From NCBI GenBank assembly GCA_900660155.1, contig CABFPE010000245.1, positions 293,376-357,375 of the forward strand: a stretch of DNA of 64,000 bases. Reading direction: 5' to 3'. Position numbers and translations under genes: made by a program. Below are positions 1-11,428 of the stretch, piece by piece. Position 1 is the first letter of the stretch. The number at the start of each line of letters is the position of its first letter. Source of the stretch: Hofstenia miamia (Eukaryota > Xenacoelomorpha > Acoela > Hofsteniidae). Under the pieces are notes generated by a model. The model made no database searches. It worked only from the letters and a program-made list of their open reading frames with translations, and was not told the origin of the DNA.

Positions 1-373
1 TCTAAAGCATATTACAAAGGTTAAGACAAGAATATCCAATAGAATTTTATAGCTTCAATAAAATAAATCATTCTTTTAACACGAGCAGCAGTTTTAATAA
101 GACATAATACAATTATACCACATAATTCAATTGAAGTGGGAGGTATAAAACTACAAAATTTTTATACTTAGAACAATTAATTAATGATAATATTATTACA
201 CTAACTAAAAACCAATGGAACAAAACCAATAATTGGCAACAATAATTAATAGAATCTTCCAGAAATAAATCCACTTAATTGATATAATTTAAATAATTAA
301 ATTCATTAATGTATATTGAGTCACTTACTAGCAAAAGTAAGGAGTTGCAATTGAAAAAAAATGCGGGATTGGA

Positions 374-730
374 TTGAAGAGTTTGTTTATTCTGACCATG
401 TTGTTTCTTTCTGAACTTGTCTTCAAATATCTCCCCGACAATGAGGAAATTAATCTATTTTCGCAAAATCTAATTTGTTCCAAAGCATTCAACTATTCAC
501 CTGCTGTAACTGTATTTGATGGTTTACTGAAGTTGTTAAAGTTATCACGTTGTCAATCTTATTCACTTGTGTTTCATTTTCTTACATTATCACTCGATCT
601 TCATGTGATTTGTATTGAAAGCAAGAGTACTCTTTATCATAGGATCCATTCTATAGTCTTCCGCAAGTTTAAGCTGATTTCAGGAGTTCTTCACATGTAT
701 TCATATGTATTGGGTGGCTACAAATGGTAA
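374..730 (+). other. 118-codon open reading frame, unrecognised
   Basis: An uninterrupted 118-codon frame begins with ATG and has a hydrophobic start (FILTMLFLSELVF). Its stop codon falls inside the target-site duplication of the neighbouring MITE. I recognise no domain in it or in the reverse frames. The flanks show no convincing splice sites, and AT-rich DNA yields frames of this size by chance. It may be non-coding or part of an unrecognised repeat. Confidence 0.15.
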
Positions 731-734
731 TCTA

Positions 735-968
735 GGCGTTATTGTACTTTAGGGGAGCCAGTTTGAGTGACATCATAAAATGGGTATTAAACTCTAACCC
801 TAACCACAATCCCTACCCCAAAACTTAAAAATTTTGCAAAAAATTAATCAAGAAGATGAAATGCAATATAATTGCATTGGTTGGGGAGCATGGTTAGGGT
901 TAAGATTAGAGTTTAATACCCATTTTATGACGTCACTCAAACTGGGTTCCCTAAAGTACAATAACGCC
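735..968. mobile_element. MITE with long terminal inverted repeats
   Basis: A 234-bp element whose two ends are inverted copies over about 70 bp; both begin GGCGTTATTGTACTTTAGGG with a few differences further in. It is flanked by a perfect 8-bp target-site duplication, GTAATCTA, at 727-734 and 969-976. The inner arms contain telomere-like TAACCCTAACC. It has no coding capacity, so it is a non-autonomous, fold-back-like DNA transposon. The 8-bp duplication would fit the hAT superfamily, but the terminal bases (GG rather than CA) leave the superfamily open. Confidence 0.85.
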
Positions 969-976
969 GTAATCTA

Positions 977-2716
977 CTTGAGAAAATTGATGATATACAT
1001 TGTAACATTGCCAATCCATCTCGTTTCTTCATTTTATCTCCGTGTATGATATGATAATGTTTGACAGCATAAAGAGCGCTTCCAGCACTTGTATGCCAAC
1101 CATTTTAAACAATTTAGTGCTAAATCTGTATTTTATTTTGTATTAAGTATTTTATTTGTTTTGTATGAAAAAAATTGTATTATTATTATATAAGTGTAGA
1201 ACATTGAAAGTATTCTCAGGACTAATAGATCTCATCCTTGATTAATAAAACAGTTATTTCTACTATTAATTATTAATAAAGTGCATTGACATCACAATAT
1301 TATTCAATTGATTTCAATTTATTTCACTGAGTACTAATATTCAGATGCATGCATTTACTTACTAAAAATGTGAAATGCCTATTTAAATCTTGTAAAAAAT
1401 GATCATATTCCATAATGTCCATCCGTGAATGGTTGCAACTGAAATTGAAAAGTTTTAATTTTCTCAATTTATTCAAGAATTAAAATTTCATGAATAGCCC
1501 CAATTCATATAAATGTTAAATATTTCAAATTTATTTCAAAATATTTCAACATTAGTAGTAAATGGGGGATATTCATGAAATTTTAATTTTTTTTGAAATG
1601 GGCTAGTTTTGTATATATTTGCGGGATAATTCCAAAAAAAGGTGTACCAGACCCTTAAATTTTATAGTTTTTGTTTAATTTGATTTTTATTTCTAAATCC
1701 CATTACCCCAATTTCATTGGTTTGACGTAATTTCAGTGTAAACAAATTTGCTCTTACATGTTTATTTAAATATTTACTACTTTGCTTTACATGTTATCAA
1801 AGTTGATTCATTGAATAATAAAGTAGCTTGGCTATGATCATAATATTAACTCAATGATCCATTTATTTACCATATATGATACCTTTCACTTTAAATTANA
1901 TAGACTATAGAGGGAAAGTTTAGAAAAGTTTAAGAATGCTAACATGGTTTAATTGTCTATTTAAAAGTTTTTTACGTTGTTTTATTAATATTATATATAT
2001 ATATTTTTTATATAAAAGTTTATGTTAGTGTGCTGAAATAATCAATGCTTGATTTTCTTTATAGCAGTATGCTATTGCATTATTTTTATTCGTGTTTAGA
2101 ATAGAATACAAATTGTATTGTGTTGCAAAAACATCGTAGTTTAATCGTTATCCAAGTTGTCTGTTTACTACTGATCGATTCTGATGGATGACTCTAATTG
2201 ATTGTTTATAATTCTCTGTAGTTTTTCAGCAAGCTAGGTTGCACGTTCAAGAATTTGATGTTTAAGAATAGCTGGAAATACCAGATTGCTTCAATTAACC
2301 ATCCCATTCTTTCTTTGTTCTTCCATTCATAATTGTTTTGCAATTTGTAATTTCTTACTTTTCTAAAAAAAGAATGAAAACTGCAACAACGTGCTGCTTT
2401 TACCTGTCTTTTTTAATAAACAAATGGGACATTATAATTTGTTCAACATTAAAACACAATTAGCTCTAAGCATTCGTATCTGCAGTGTGAACAGATTTTT
2501 TAATCAGCTGATATCTTCTTTGAAGACTCTTCACAGACGTATAGGCTGGAAACTAAATTCTGAATTAAAATTTTTATAAAATTGAATTCCCAACAAAAAT
2601 TTTGACCCTGGTGCTAAAAATCAAATTTACAATTTGAATCCTTACATTTTGTCAAGCAGAATGTCTCACATTTTAGTGCCAACACTATATAAAAAGTTAT
2701 GTTTACAAAAAAATAC
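977..2716. other. AT-rich DNA with no recognised feature
   Basis: I see no coding exon or transposon terminus here. There is a single ambiguous base at 1900, a short TA tract near 1990-2003, and long A/T runs. If the minus-strand IQ gene continues past its candidate exon at 2717-2749, this is intron or 3' flank. Confidence 0.4.
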
Positions 2717-2749
2717 CTCTTTTGTTGAGTGCTGCGGCTTGATCTGCTT
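2717..2749 (-). CDS. Candidate 33-nt microexon of the multi-IQ gene
   Basis: On the minus strand a T-rich tract ending TTTTTTAG is followed by 33 bases and the donor GTATTT. The stretch is GC-richer than its surroundings. Phase 0 carried from the preceding exon (4340-4507) reads KQIKPQHSTKE. The frame beginning AADQ... also reads well but would need an extra unseen exon to fix the phase. All three frames are open, so the sequence alone does not decide. No terminal exon is visible after it, so the gene may continue beyond the left edge. Confidence 0.35.
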
Positions 2750-4339
2750 CTAAAAAACAAATAATAACCACAATTTAAGTTGATTTTTTTACAAAATTAC
2801 GATGGCATACGTGCAGATTAAATACTACTCTAAACAGCATATAAATTCTACTCTATCTCATTTATGAAACAAAAAATTAAGACGTAGTGTTTGGATCAAA
2901 GCGGAAATCTTAGAAATCCTCATCCAAGCCGCAGCCACTACAACCAGATTCCTCAACCCGTATCCCGAAATTTTCATTCTTTCATTTTTAATAAATTTTT
3001 TTCTGACATATACATAGATTACAATTGGCAATGAAAACGCAAAATTTCATCACTCGATTCATATTCGCCTATTCATCCACATTCAATCCATATTCGTATG
3101 AATCTGAATTATACATAAACCATCATGGACTTGTGCGAGCTATGTCCGCATTCGAGCACGATCCACTAACATCTTTCCGAGCTATCATATAACTAAGTTT
3201 ATAAAACAGTCTATAAACAATATTGTTGGTTAACTGAAATCAAACATTCATCGTCTATGAAACACCACACACATCAAGCTTAACAAAATCAATTGACAAA
3301 ATTAGGTTGTAGGCCTGTTCGACAATCAAATTTCTAGAGTCAATCAATTATTAACATGCTACGTCAATTATCAATGAAGTATCTTGGCGGAGATTAGCGA
3401 AAATTTTTTTATACGATTTTTTTTCAAAGAACTCTCAAAAACAAAAAGAATTATATTGTCTTCATGGGGAATACAATACAACTAAAGCCTCTTGGTTTGA
3501 TGGTATAATTTTGGTATCGGGTTTAGATCGAATACATTTTCGTGAACAGTGTTGTTAAACTGCGTGCTTCAAACAAAACAAACCGTACACTTTTGAAGTC
3601 TTAGTATTGCCCGCAAATTTAACAATAACTGCTAATTTATTAATTTAGCACCTGCATCAATTATCAATCAATTATTCGAACATCCCATTAGGTTGGAATA
3701 TATTGCCAGTGCCACATATTGCTTATCCACCAGATCTTGCTAAGTCAGATTTATCTCGGTTATCTGAAATGAACCAACAATTTGGGTGCATGCAATTTAT
3801 ACATTGCTTACATTTACGGTGACTTTTATATATATTACCAATATTACATGTAAAACGCATTACAAACACCAGAAAATTCAATAGAAGCGTATTAATTTAT
3901 ATTTGTATACCGCTTACTTAAGCCGCCAGTGCTACACAGATTTATTAGATTTATTGTTAACCGCCAGCTGGTTTCGCCGCCTTAATCTTTATATATCTGA
4001 AATCCAGGTATAAAACTAGAATATAATGTTTGATAATATTAATTTTGTCTTAACCTATCTTTCAGAATAACTCTCGCATAAAAATTACAGTATGAAATAA
4101 GCATTATAAGACAATATATACAATCAATTTAGTTTAGACTTTTCCATAAGATCACAATAGTGGATAATTTATCATCTAATAGACACACTTAGGAATGTAA
4201 AGCAAATGAATTCACTTCACATTGATAGCTTGAAAAAAATTTATATTTACCTTGGTATAATTCCAAATAAAAAACCGCAGACAATATGAAATGTTTCAAA
4301 AAATAAAAGAATTATGCTTTTCTATATAAAAATACTAAC
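2750..4339. other. Probable intron of the multi-IQ gene; no feature recognised
   Basis: AT-rich DNA between the last IQ exon and the candidate microexon. It contains two somewhat GC-richer patches, near 2925-2965 and 3905-3990, which I could not assign to any coding frame or known repeat. Confidence 0.35.
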
Positions 4340-4507
4340 TTCGGTTATTTGTTTTCTTGCTTTATGACCTCTAAATGTAGACTGAATTTTTGTGGCTGCA
4401 ACAGCTAATTCGGGATCATTTAAATCAGGCATTTCCTCTTCAGCTTCAACAGAAGGAGATTTTTCAACAGGAGATTTTTCAACAGAAGTAGATTTTTCAA
4501 CAGGTTG
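4340..4507 (-). CDS. Multi-IQ gene, exon 6 (third IQ motif)
   Basis: The 56-codon exon is bounded by the acceptor ATTTAG and the donor GTTAGT, phase 0 at both ends. It opens with a short Val-Glu-Lys-Ser repeat (VEKS-type units three times), then an acidic linker ending MPDLNDPELAV, then the IQ motif AATKIQSTFRGHKARK. This matches the neurogranin/GAP-43 pattern of an Asp-Asp-Pro segment leading into an IQ helix that binds calmodulin. From EAEEEMPDL onward it is almost identical to exon 5 (16064-16201), which points to tandem exon duplication. The residue at the family's PKC-target serine position is Thr. Splice phase and homology make the exon very likely real; its place in the mRNA is inferred. 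Confidence 0.85.
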
Positions 4508-4918
4508 CTAAATACATTAAATAGTCATTTAAACATAAGGCTACAATTATCGACCTCTGGTTAACTATGAATATCGACAGTAAACTTAACATTGTACACA
4601 GAAACGCCGAAGGAAGAAATATATTGACAACAATTTGTTGCATAGAAGTATTCACTTTGAAAATAGAAAATTGAATCTGATTGGAGGACAAGCATTTCCA
4701 AATTCCATAAAAACCCAAAATATTAGAAACAATGAAGAGCAATTGAAGATGAACAATACATTACCCAGAAAACAGATCAACTGCGAAGAATATTCGTAAA
4801 TTTTGAAATTCAAAGTCAATGAAAACAGCCAAAAATCAATGATTGAAATGTTCATTAAGATAGATACAACATGCATAGATATACATATTTTAGAATTTAG
4901 ATGGTCAAAATATAATTG

Positions 4919-4985
<67 letters not shown>

Positions 4986-5339
4986 CATGTACAAATACGC
5001 TATTTTTATTTAAAAAGAATATGTACCAACAAATAAATGGTATGCAATTGGGTTCACAATGACAGCATTCTATTTGGACATTATTGAATCTAAATTTAAA
5101 GAATAAAAAACGAACTTGAAACCTTTATTAAACCATTGATATATTGATAACATCTTTTGCATATTCAAGAACATTAATGACATTGATGAATTTCCAAAAT
5201 TTGTAAACAACCATTTAAGCTCGATCAAATTTGAAACTGAATAAAATAATAAACTAATATTTCTTGATTCAGGACTACTAAGAACAAAAGACAAAATTGA
5301 ATCAAAATGGCACATTAAATTGACGAATACAGGACTATA
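4508..5339. repeat. Intronic AT-rich DNA with a (TA)n tract
   Basis: This part of the multi-IQ gene intron contains a perfect (AT)n microsatellite of about 62 bp at 4921-4982. Several open frames across it are artefacts of the repeat (runs of alternating Tyr and Ile). No coding exon is recognised. Confidence 0.7.
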
Positions 5340-5890
5340 TATACCTTATTCTTTATATTGAACTAAAACCTATAAAATTAAAACCATTAAAACAATCAAT
5401 CTAATATTTACAACATCTAATTACACGAACCATACTGAAGCAATTGATAAACTTTTTAAAATACTTTTAGATAATGAATATCCTCACCAAAACATCAATA
5501 GAAAATTACACAATGAAACAAAAATAATTCCAACACTTACTTCAACAAAGACTTCACCATTTCTCAGTAACAAAGATCCTATTCCGATGCACTTGGCTTC
5601 CTCCATTGATTAAAAATATAACTGATGAGTGTTCTCACACATTGGGGAAACAAGGCGACATCTACAAACTTGGAATTAAGAACACCTTAAAGGCCACTTA
5701 AAATATCAAATTTATTGTCATTAGAATCAGTCAAATAAAGAATGCAACACCAATCTATGAAACAAACAATTACATCATTTCAAAATATTACATCTATTCT
5801 AAAGCCATATTTAATTTCCCTCAATTTTATCACTGATGAAGCTATAATTATGTAGCGAAACATGTATGATTTTGAATAAATTTGTTTTTA
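5340..5890 (+). mobile_element. Penelope-like element relic, 3' end with GIY-YIG remnant
   Basis: Plus-strand translations with frameshifts and stops show PLE-type sequence. There is a segment reading EAIDKLFKILLDNEYPHQNI, then SNKDPIP followed by a short spacer, then HIGETRRHLQTW and EHLKGHL near 5640-5700. The last two belong to the GIY-YIG endonuclease domain of PLEs (the YIG/T..R.L..R..EH pattern). Most of the reverse transcriptase is missing, so this is an internally deleted, dead copy. It ends in a hammerhead ribozyme (5821-5875) directly before a (TA)n tract. PLEs are retroelements whose RT is fused to a GIY-YIG nuclease and which carry hammerheads in their terminal repeats. Confidence 0.7.
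5821..5875 (+). ncRNA. Type-I hammerhead ribozyme (PLE-associated)
   Basis: All core parts are present in order. CTGATGA is at 5833-5839. Stem II is GCTA/TAGC (5841-5844 with 5853-5856), extendable by a U-G and an A-U pair. GAAA follows at 5857-5860. Helix III is a minimal one: A-U and C-G closing a two-base loop (CATG, 5861-5864). The cleavage triplet GTA ends at 5866. Stem I pairs ATCA (5829-5832) with TGAT (5867-5870), then across an internal loop TCA (5821-5823) with TGA (5873-5875). The very short helix III is the form described for PLE hammerheads. Predicted self-cleavage follows position 5866. No core position deviates. Confidence 0.85.
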
Positions 5891-5894
5891 TATG

Positions 5895-5896
<2 letters not shown>

Positions 5897-5927
<31 letters not shown>
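5897..5927. repeat. (TA)n microsatellite between two PLE ends
   Basis: A perfect AT dinucleotide run of about 31 bp. The plus-strand PLE relic ends just to its left and the minus-strand PLE relic ends just to its right. Confidence 0.95.
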
Positions 5928-5934
<7 letters not shown>

Positions 5935-5937
5935 AAA

Positions 5938-6345
5938 AACGTTTCGACTATATTAGTCATCGTCAGTTTACAAATTGCGGTAAAAAAATAATTTACAATA
6001 TACTCCACTATAAGTTAATTATATTACATAAACTTAAAAAATTTATATTTTATTTTTTCCCAAATTGCATTGCTTATTTAAAATGTTTTCTTTATTATGT
6101 TGTTTTATAATTAAAGCCTCAAAGATCTTAGCGTTGATAGTTCTCATGGCTACTTCGAAATCTGTTTTCTTTAATTCGTGATGGTGGTTGAATATTTCGG
6201 TTTGTTTACTTTCAACGTATGGTAATTTCCAATATAAAATCTCTTTATAATTTACATCGATTATATAATTTGAATTTAAGCATTTTGATGTTATTAATTT
6301 TATCTTGATCTTCAATAGCTAAACATACACATGCACTACATACTA
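5938..6345 (-). mobile_element. Penelope-like element relic, 3' end, minus strand
   Basis: The minus-strand frame 6315-6043 (90 codons) has the C-terminal PLE signature: a stretch ending IFEALIIKQHNKENILNKQ, which parallels the corresponding segments of the copies near 13400 and 27030. It is followed by an incomplete hammerhead core at 5966-5938: CTGACGA, a GACT/AGTC stem around AATAT, and GAAAC. The motif runs directly into a T-run and the (TA)n tract, so the cleavage triplet is missing. The upstream reverse transcriptase is absent. This copy lies tail-to-tail with the relic at 5340-5890. Confidence 0.65.
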
Positions 6346-6439
6346 AGCTAGACAATTAAAATTAAAACACTAAAAATACAATTAAAAACATCAATACAAT
6401 CACACATTTAAGAAAGATAGAATATATTCGATTTGTCGC

Positions 6440-7780
6440 TACAGATTTTAAATGAACTTTTTATTTGCTCTGCTAATAGATTATTTTTTAATAATTTTTT
6501 AAATTTTTAAGGTTTCTTTCCTGTCTAATGCTGATCGGTAATTTGTTCCAAAGTTTGCAAGAATTTGTGGAGAAAGAATTGTTCTAATAATTGTTAGTTG
6601 GCAATATATTATTTATGTATTTATTCACAAGGTGATTATATTTTACAAATTGTTAATTAGGCAGTTTGCGGCTAATTTTGATTTCCTTAAACATAAGAAT
6701 CAGGTTGTTGTACTTTGTTATTGATCTTGGTGTAGGCATCTCTAATGTTTGTACTTTCATACTAGCTTGCTGTCTGTTAATGCTAAACATATGACAAATT
6801 GACCAGTTAAAAATCCTACTTATACACTGTTGCTCACCAACATTTATACTACTTAGGAGTACACAAGCGTGTGCATAGTGGCTAGTAACAAATGCATTAA
6901 TTATTGCTTTACTCTGTGTAATTTTTTTAATTTGTTTTAGGTACTGTACGCCTGACGCCATCTTACGGACTTTATTGTTTACAAACACTTTGAAACTGAG
7001 TTTTCTGTCCAGCTCGACGCACAGATATTTGACAGTGTCATTGTTGTGTTTTGGTGGATTGTCGTCAGAAACGTCAAGACAGATGTTCTTAGCAAGCTCT
7101 TCAGCATAGTTTGGTCTAAAAATAATGAACTGTGTCTTACCCTTGTTAATTGTCAATTTGTTCTGCTGAAAGAATTTGAAAATATTTTTTATGCTTTCTT
7201 GTAATTCTTTTGTTGCAATAATTGGACTGCTATTTCTATTAATGACGCATATGTCATCAGCATACTGAATCAGCTCTGAATGGGTAACGTGCATGGATAA
7301 ATCATTTACATATAAGTTGAAGAGTATAGGGCCTAATACAGTACCCTGTGGAACTCCTTTATTTGTTGTGATGTATTCGCTGTAAATGCTATTAATGTGT
7401 ACGCGTTTTTGCCTTTTGTAGAGAAACCTGTTTGAAAATGTTCGTGAAGATTTACTAAACCCATAGCTTTTTAGTTTCTTGTCAAGGATGATAAAATCTA
7501 TACTATCGAAAACCTTACTAAGATCTAATAGGGCAATGCTACCACTAATTTTTTTGTTAACGAAAAACATGTTCTTTTCCGTAAGTTCTAACAGTGCATC
7601 GACAGTGCTGAAATCTTGCCTGAAACCAAATTGCTTATTTGAGAGAAGTTTATTTTCATTTAAATAAGAATTAATTTGTTTGCATTGGATCCTCTCAAAA
7701 ATATATTAGACTGGGTTGGTAATTGAGATGAGCCTATAATTTCCGCAGTCACTCTTTTTAGACATTGTGGATAGATATTG
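6440..7780 (-). pseudogene. Non-LTR retrotransposon (LINE) reverse transcriptase relic
   Basis: The minus-strand frame 7570-6653 gives 305 residues. It contains the RT palm motifs LDLSKVFDSID, GVPQGTVLGPILFNLYVND and the catalytic YADD (QYADDICV), then a NKGKTQ segment. Reading upstream in the same frame gives FGFRQDFSTVDALLEL and, beyond an in-frame stop, NYRLISI (the usual NYRPIS motif). Downstream of the stop at 6653 another frame continues with a typical WNKLP-type C-terminal region (FGTNYRSALDRKETLKI) to about 6440. The copy is 5'-truncated, lacks an endonuclease, and has at least one stop and one frameshift. The exact clade (jockey- or CR1-like) is not settled. Confidence 0.85.
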
Positions 7781-8139
7781 ATGTGGATGGAATAATTAAA
7801 AGCAAACAGTAGATATTCTGAAAAATACTTTATATATTTTTTTATGATGAAGACGGTCACCCCACAGCTTCCGAAATATTTAACATTTTATTAGGATATA
7901 TATATATATTAATCATGCACAACAAAACTGAAAATCGTTAGATAGCACATCCCATTTTTCTTGAATAACATAGGAAAGATTTCAAAAAATGATATTATCC
8001 TTAAAAAGTACTTTCAAATCATAGAATGTCCAAATATTTAGCAAGAAGAAATATAATAACGTGATTTAAGCAATAATATAATGAATTTTAGCGGCTTATC
8101 AAAATTGTGGTTAACAGAATATTCTACTACAATAATATG
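7781..8139. other. AT-rich spacer, nothing recognised
   Basis: A short AT-rich stretch between the LINE relic and the LTR element, with a small TA run near 7897-7909. No exon or transposon end is seen. Confidence 0.4.
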
Positions 8140-8261
8140 TGTGCTACATGTATGACAAGATGCAAGGTAAATACTGATGGTCAACAACACATGTAACCCG
8201 ACAGCTTGAATATTGTTCTGCGTATATACGTGTTGTAATTACATTGTAACATTTTAATAAA
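8140..8261 (+). repeat. 5' LTR of the gypsy-like element
   Basis: The repeat begins TGTGCTACATGTATGACAAG and shares with the 3' copy (11429-11564) the successive blocks GCAAGGTAAATACTGA, GGTCAACAA, CAGCTTG, and CATTGTAACATTTTAATAAA. The last contains a polyadenylation signal. Similarity fades after AATAAA, so the outer boundary is uncertain. The two copies differ by several substitutions and indels, implying an old insertion. Confidence 0.75.
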
Positions 8262-11200
8262 CGCAAATATTTCTTTTGGATGGCAGAGATGGAAAAGAGA
8301 TTTTCTTCTCTTTACTGCCGCAATTGAAGCATAGGAAAATCTAGCAAATTGCGAATAGGAATTCTTTTCCGATGCATTGACGAACAGGCGAACGAGATAT
8401 TCGAAAATTAAATTTGGTCTCGCACTGAAGACAAATCCAAATTCGAAGATGTTTTGAAGAAGTTCGACTATCACTTCTCACGTGGGACAAATGAAGTATT
8501 TGAGCACTATTAATTCTACACCACTGGTAGATCTTCAATGAAAATCGATCAATACGTAAATCTGCTTCGCACTCGATGCAAAAATTGTACTTTTGGCAAT
8601 CTAGAAGACAGTCTTATTCGGGATAGATTTATCATGACAGCAGAAAATGTACAGCTACAGGAACGACTTTTGAGAGAGCTAATTATTACGTTTCAGAAAA
8701 GTAATTACATTTTGCAGAGCATCAGACGAAACGCTGAATCACTTAAAACTAATGAACGGATCCAATGATGAGGACTCTGGAATTAACATGAATGCGTTGC
8801 AATTCGTAGAAATGTTTATCATTCTGGAAATGATAGAAGCTTTGAATATGAATGTAAGCAGAGCGGAAATGTTCATAAAACGTGAAGTTTTCCAGCAAAA
8901 ATTTTTTCTAGAAAATGCAGATCTAGCCAAAGGACATTTTACAACAACCATCATAAACAAGCTAGATGAAATAGATGAAGCAAGCAGTAGTGAAATCGAA
9001 ACAGATGCAGAATATGAATGTGACTCGCTGCGAAGGTAAAATGATTACAAGAATGAAATCAGACCATCAGTCAAAGTTTGAAATTATCCAATAGATATGA
9101 AGGTTGCGTCTGGTGCGCAATGCAACGTTTTGCCATTTTCTGTTCTACAAGAGATCGAAGCCAAAACTAATTCCAGAATTAGCATTCACAAGAGGAATGG
9201 AAAACTAACTGGAAATAGAGGTCAAAGAATCCCTGTCATTGGCGAAACAAATTTACCCAACAAAATTGGTAGAAACAACAACTGAAAGCCTATACAGCAT
9301 TAGAAGGTCAACTGTAAATGCTCCTTTTCGGCTATTGCCTAGGAGATTCTAACTGTCAACTCTAATGCCGGGCCAGGAAATGATATTGGCAAGATACTTG
9401 AAAATTACAATGTTTTTAATGGATATCGAAAATCAGTCAATCTTATGAAATTCCGGTCAAAAATCTAGCGAAGGAAGTAATGCACCCACCAAAAAGAATT
9501 TCGCTATCAATTATGTATACACTTAAAAAAACTACTGGCACATCCCGTTAACTGATAAATCATCATTCCTTTGCACATTTAACACACCATTCGGCAGATA
9601 CTGTTGGAAAAGATTACAATTTGAACTTGCTTCAGCTGCCGACAAATCGCAGTGTATGATTGAAAATAACTTTGGAGACGTTGCAAATGTTATAGCCATT
9701 CACGATGATATATGTATTGCAACTGAATGAAAAGCTGAGCACATTTGAACATTGGAAACTGTTCTTTCTCGAGCAAGAGCACGAAACATCAAATCCAACA
9801 GAAGAAAACTCCAAGTGATGAAGAAATCTGCTACAAGATAATAAGCCAGTCACTTCCGCAACACGTTCGATGAATAAAAGTGAAAAGAATTACTCTCAGA
9901 TTGAAAAAGAGCTCCTTGCTATTGCCTTCGGTTGTACCCATTTTCATCAGCATACTCATGGCGGAGAAATAACAATAGAGAATGATCACAAATCTCTGGA
10001 AAATTTACAACATAAAGCACTTAGTAGGTGCCCTCCAATAGTTCAAAGACTACTTGTAATTTTGCAGAAGTACCCTTCATTAAAGATAACTTATAAACAT
10101 GGAAAGAATCTATTACTTGCGGATGCCCTATCAAGATTGCCTCTTCCCCCAATCAATAATAGCAGAATTGAAAAGCAACTGGCAATCGAGGTACATACTC
10201 TGTCAAATCGGAAAGACATCCTTAACATTAAAGTGGTCAGGGAAGAAACAAAAAGTAATGAGGAAACTGCTCTCATCAAAACCTGTTTTCAATATTCTTG
10301 GCCAGAAAAATGACTTTTAAAATACTCAGAACTCAAGAACTTATGGAAAATAAGGCAAGAACTTCATTTTTAAGACAAATGCATAATGCGCCGTGATCAA
10401 ATCTATGTTCCAAAAAGTTGTAGAAATACTGTCCTTAAATAAAATGGTTCATAAGGCCCACATGGAAGTCGGCAAAACGACGAAATTTTCAAAGAATTTT
10501 GGCCAAGGATGTCTGAAGACAGAAATTTTCATTGCAAATTGTAACCAATGCGAGATGTATCAACCAAGTAACCAAAGGCAATCACTGGTATGGCATGAAC
10601 GACAAATGCTACCTTTCAGCAGAATTGAAATGGATATTGCAGAAATTTCAAATAAAACATTTCCAATCTGCGTGGATTACCATTCACGATTTATACAATC
10701 CTCGTGCTTATATTGTAAAAGTGCTAGAGCATTCCAACTGAAATTTTTGGAGACAACAACCCATTTGGTGCATACCAATTTAAACAGTTTGCAGAAGAAA
10801 ATGGTATCTGGATCACTAATAGCAGCCCCAGATACCCAAAGTCTAACGGTATGGTTGAAAGAGCAGTGAAAACCTTCAAATCCTTGTTCAAAAAATGGCA
10901 CTACTGGATTATAATAATGCACCGTTAAAATTCAGTGAATACTCCCCTGCACAATTATTTTATAGCAGGAGATTGCGTTCATGTATACCTATTAACTCAA
11001 AACAATTGAAGCCAAAGTTGGTTTGCTCTAAAACATTTGCTATTGAACAGCAAAACGACCAAAAAGATAGAAGAAATATATATGATAGAAAAAACAAGAA
11101 TCTTGTTGAAGTATCTCGAGGGACTCAAGTGCGAATAACTACACCGAACGATGTAACAGGATGGGTGGTGAGAAAATCGGATAGTCCCAGGCTCGAAACA

Positions 11201-11428
11201 AATTGATTTTGAGAAACAGAGGGTATTTGATACGTCTAACAAATGGTTGCAATCTTGACCATTCACACAACAGTTTCCCAAAAGACGCGCCTGAAGAAGG
11301 TGCCGATGTAAAAGAAGGCAGGATAATACTTCACTCACTCCGTTATCAACCCCCAATACAACTAATGAACCAAAGAAGATTTGAAAGTTCCCATTCAATC
11401 AACAAGTCGACAATCTTGAAAGGGGAAA

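Noticed and set aside
4803-5036. Frame with a long alternating Tyr-Ile run
   Set aside because: It is the translation of a (TA)n microsatellite; the similar frames at 5811-6110 and 13027-13260 are partly the same artefact.
5541-5606. Minus-strand start exon reading MEEAKCIGIGSLLLRNGEVF with a perfect GTAAGT donor, in phase with the IQ exons
   Set aside because: The plus strand of the same bases reads SNKDPIP followed by the GIY-YIG remnant of the PLE relic, so the minus-strand frame is an antisense coincidence. It could only be revived by cDNA.
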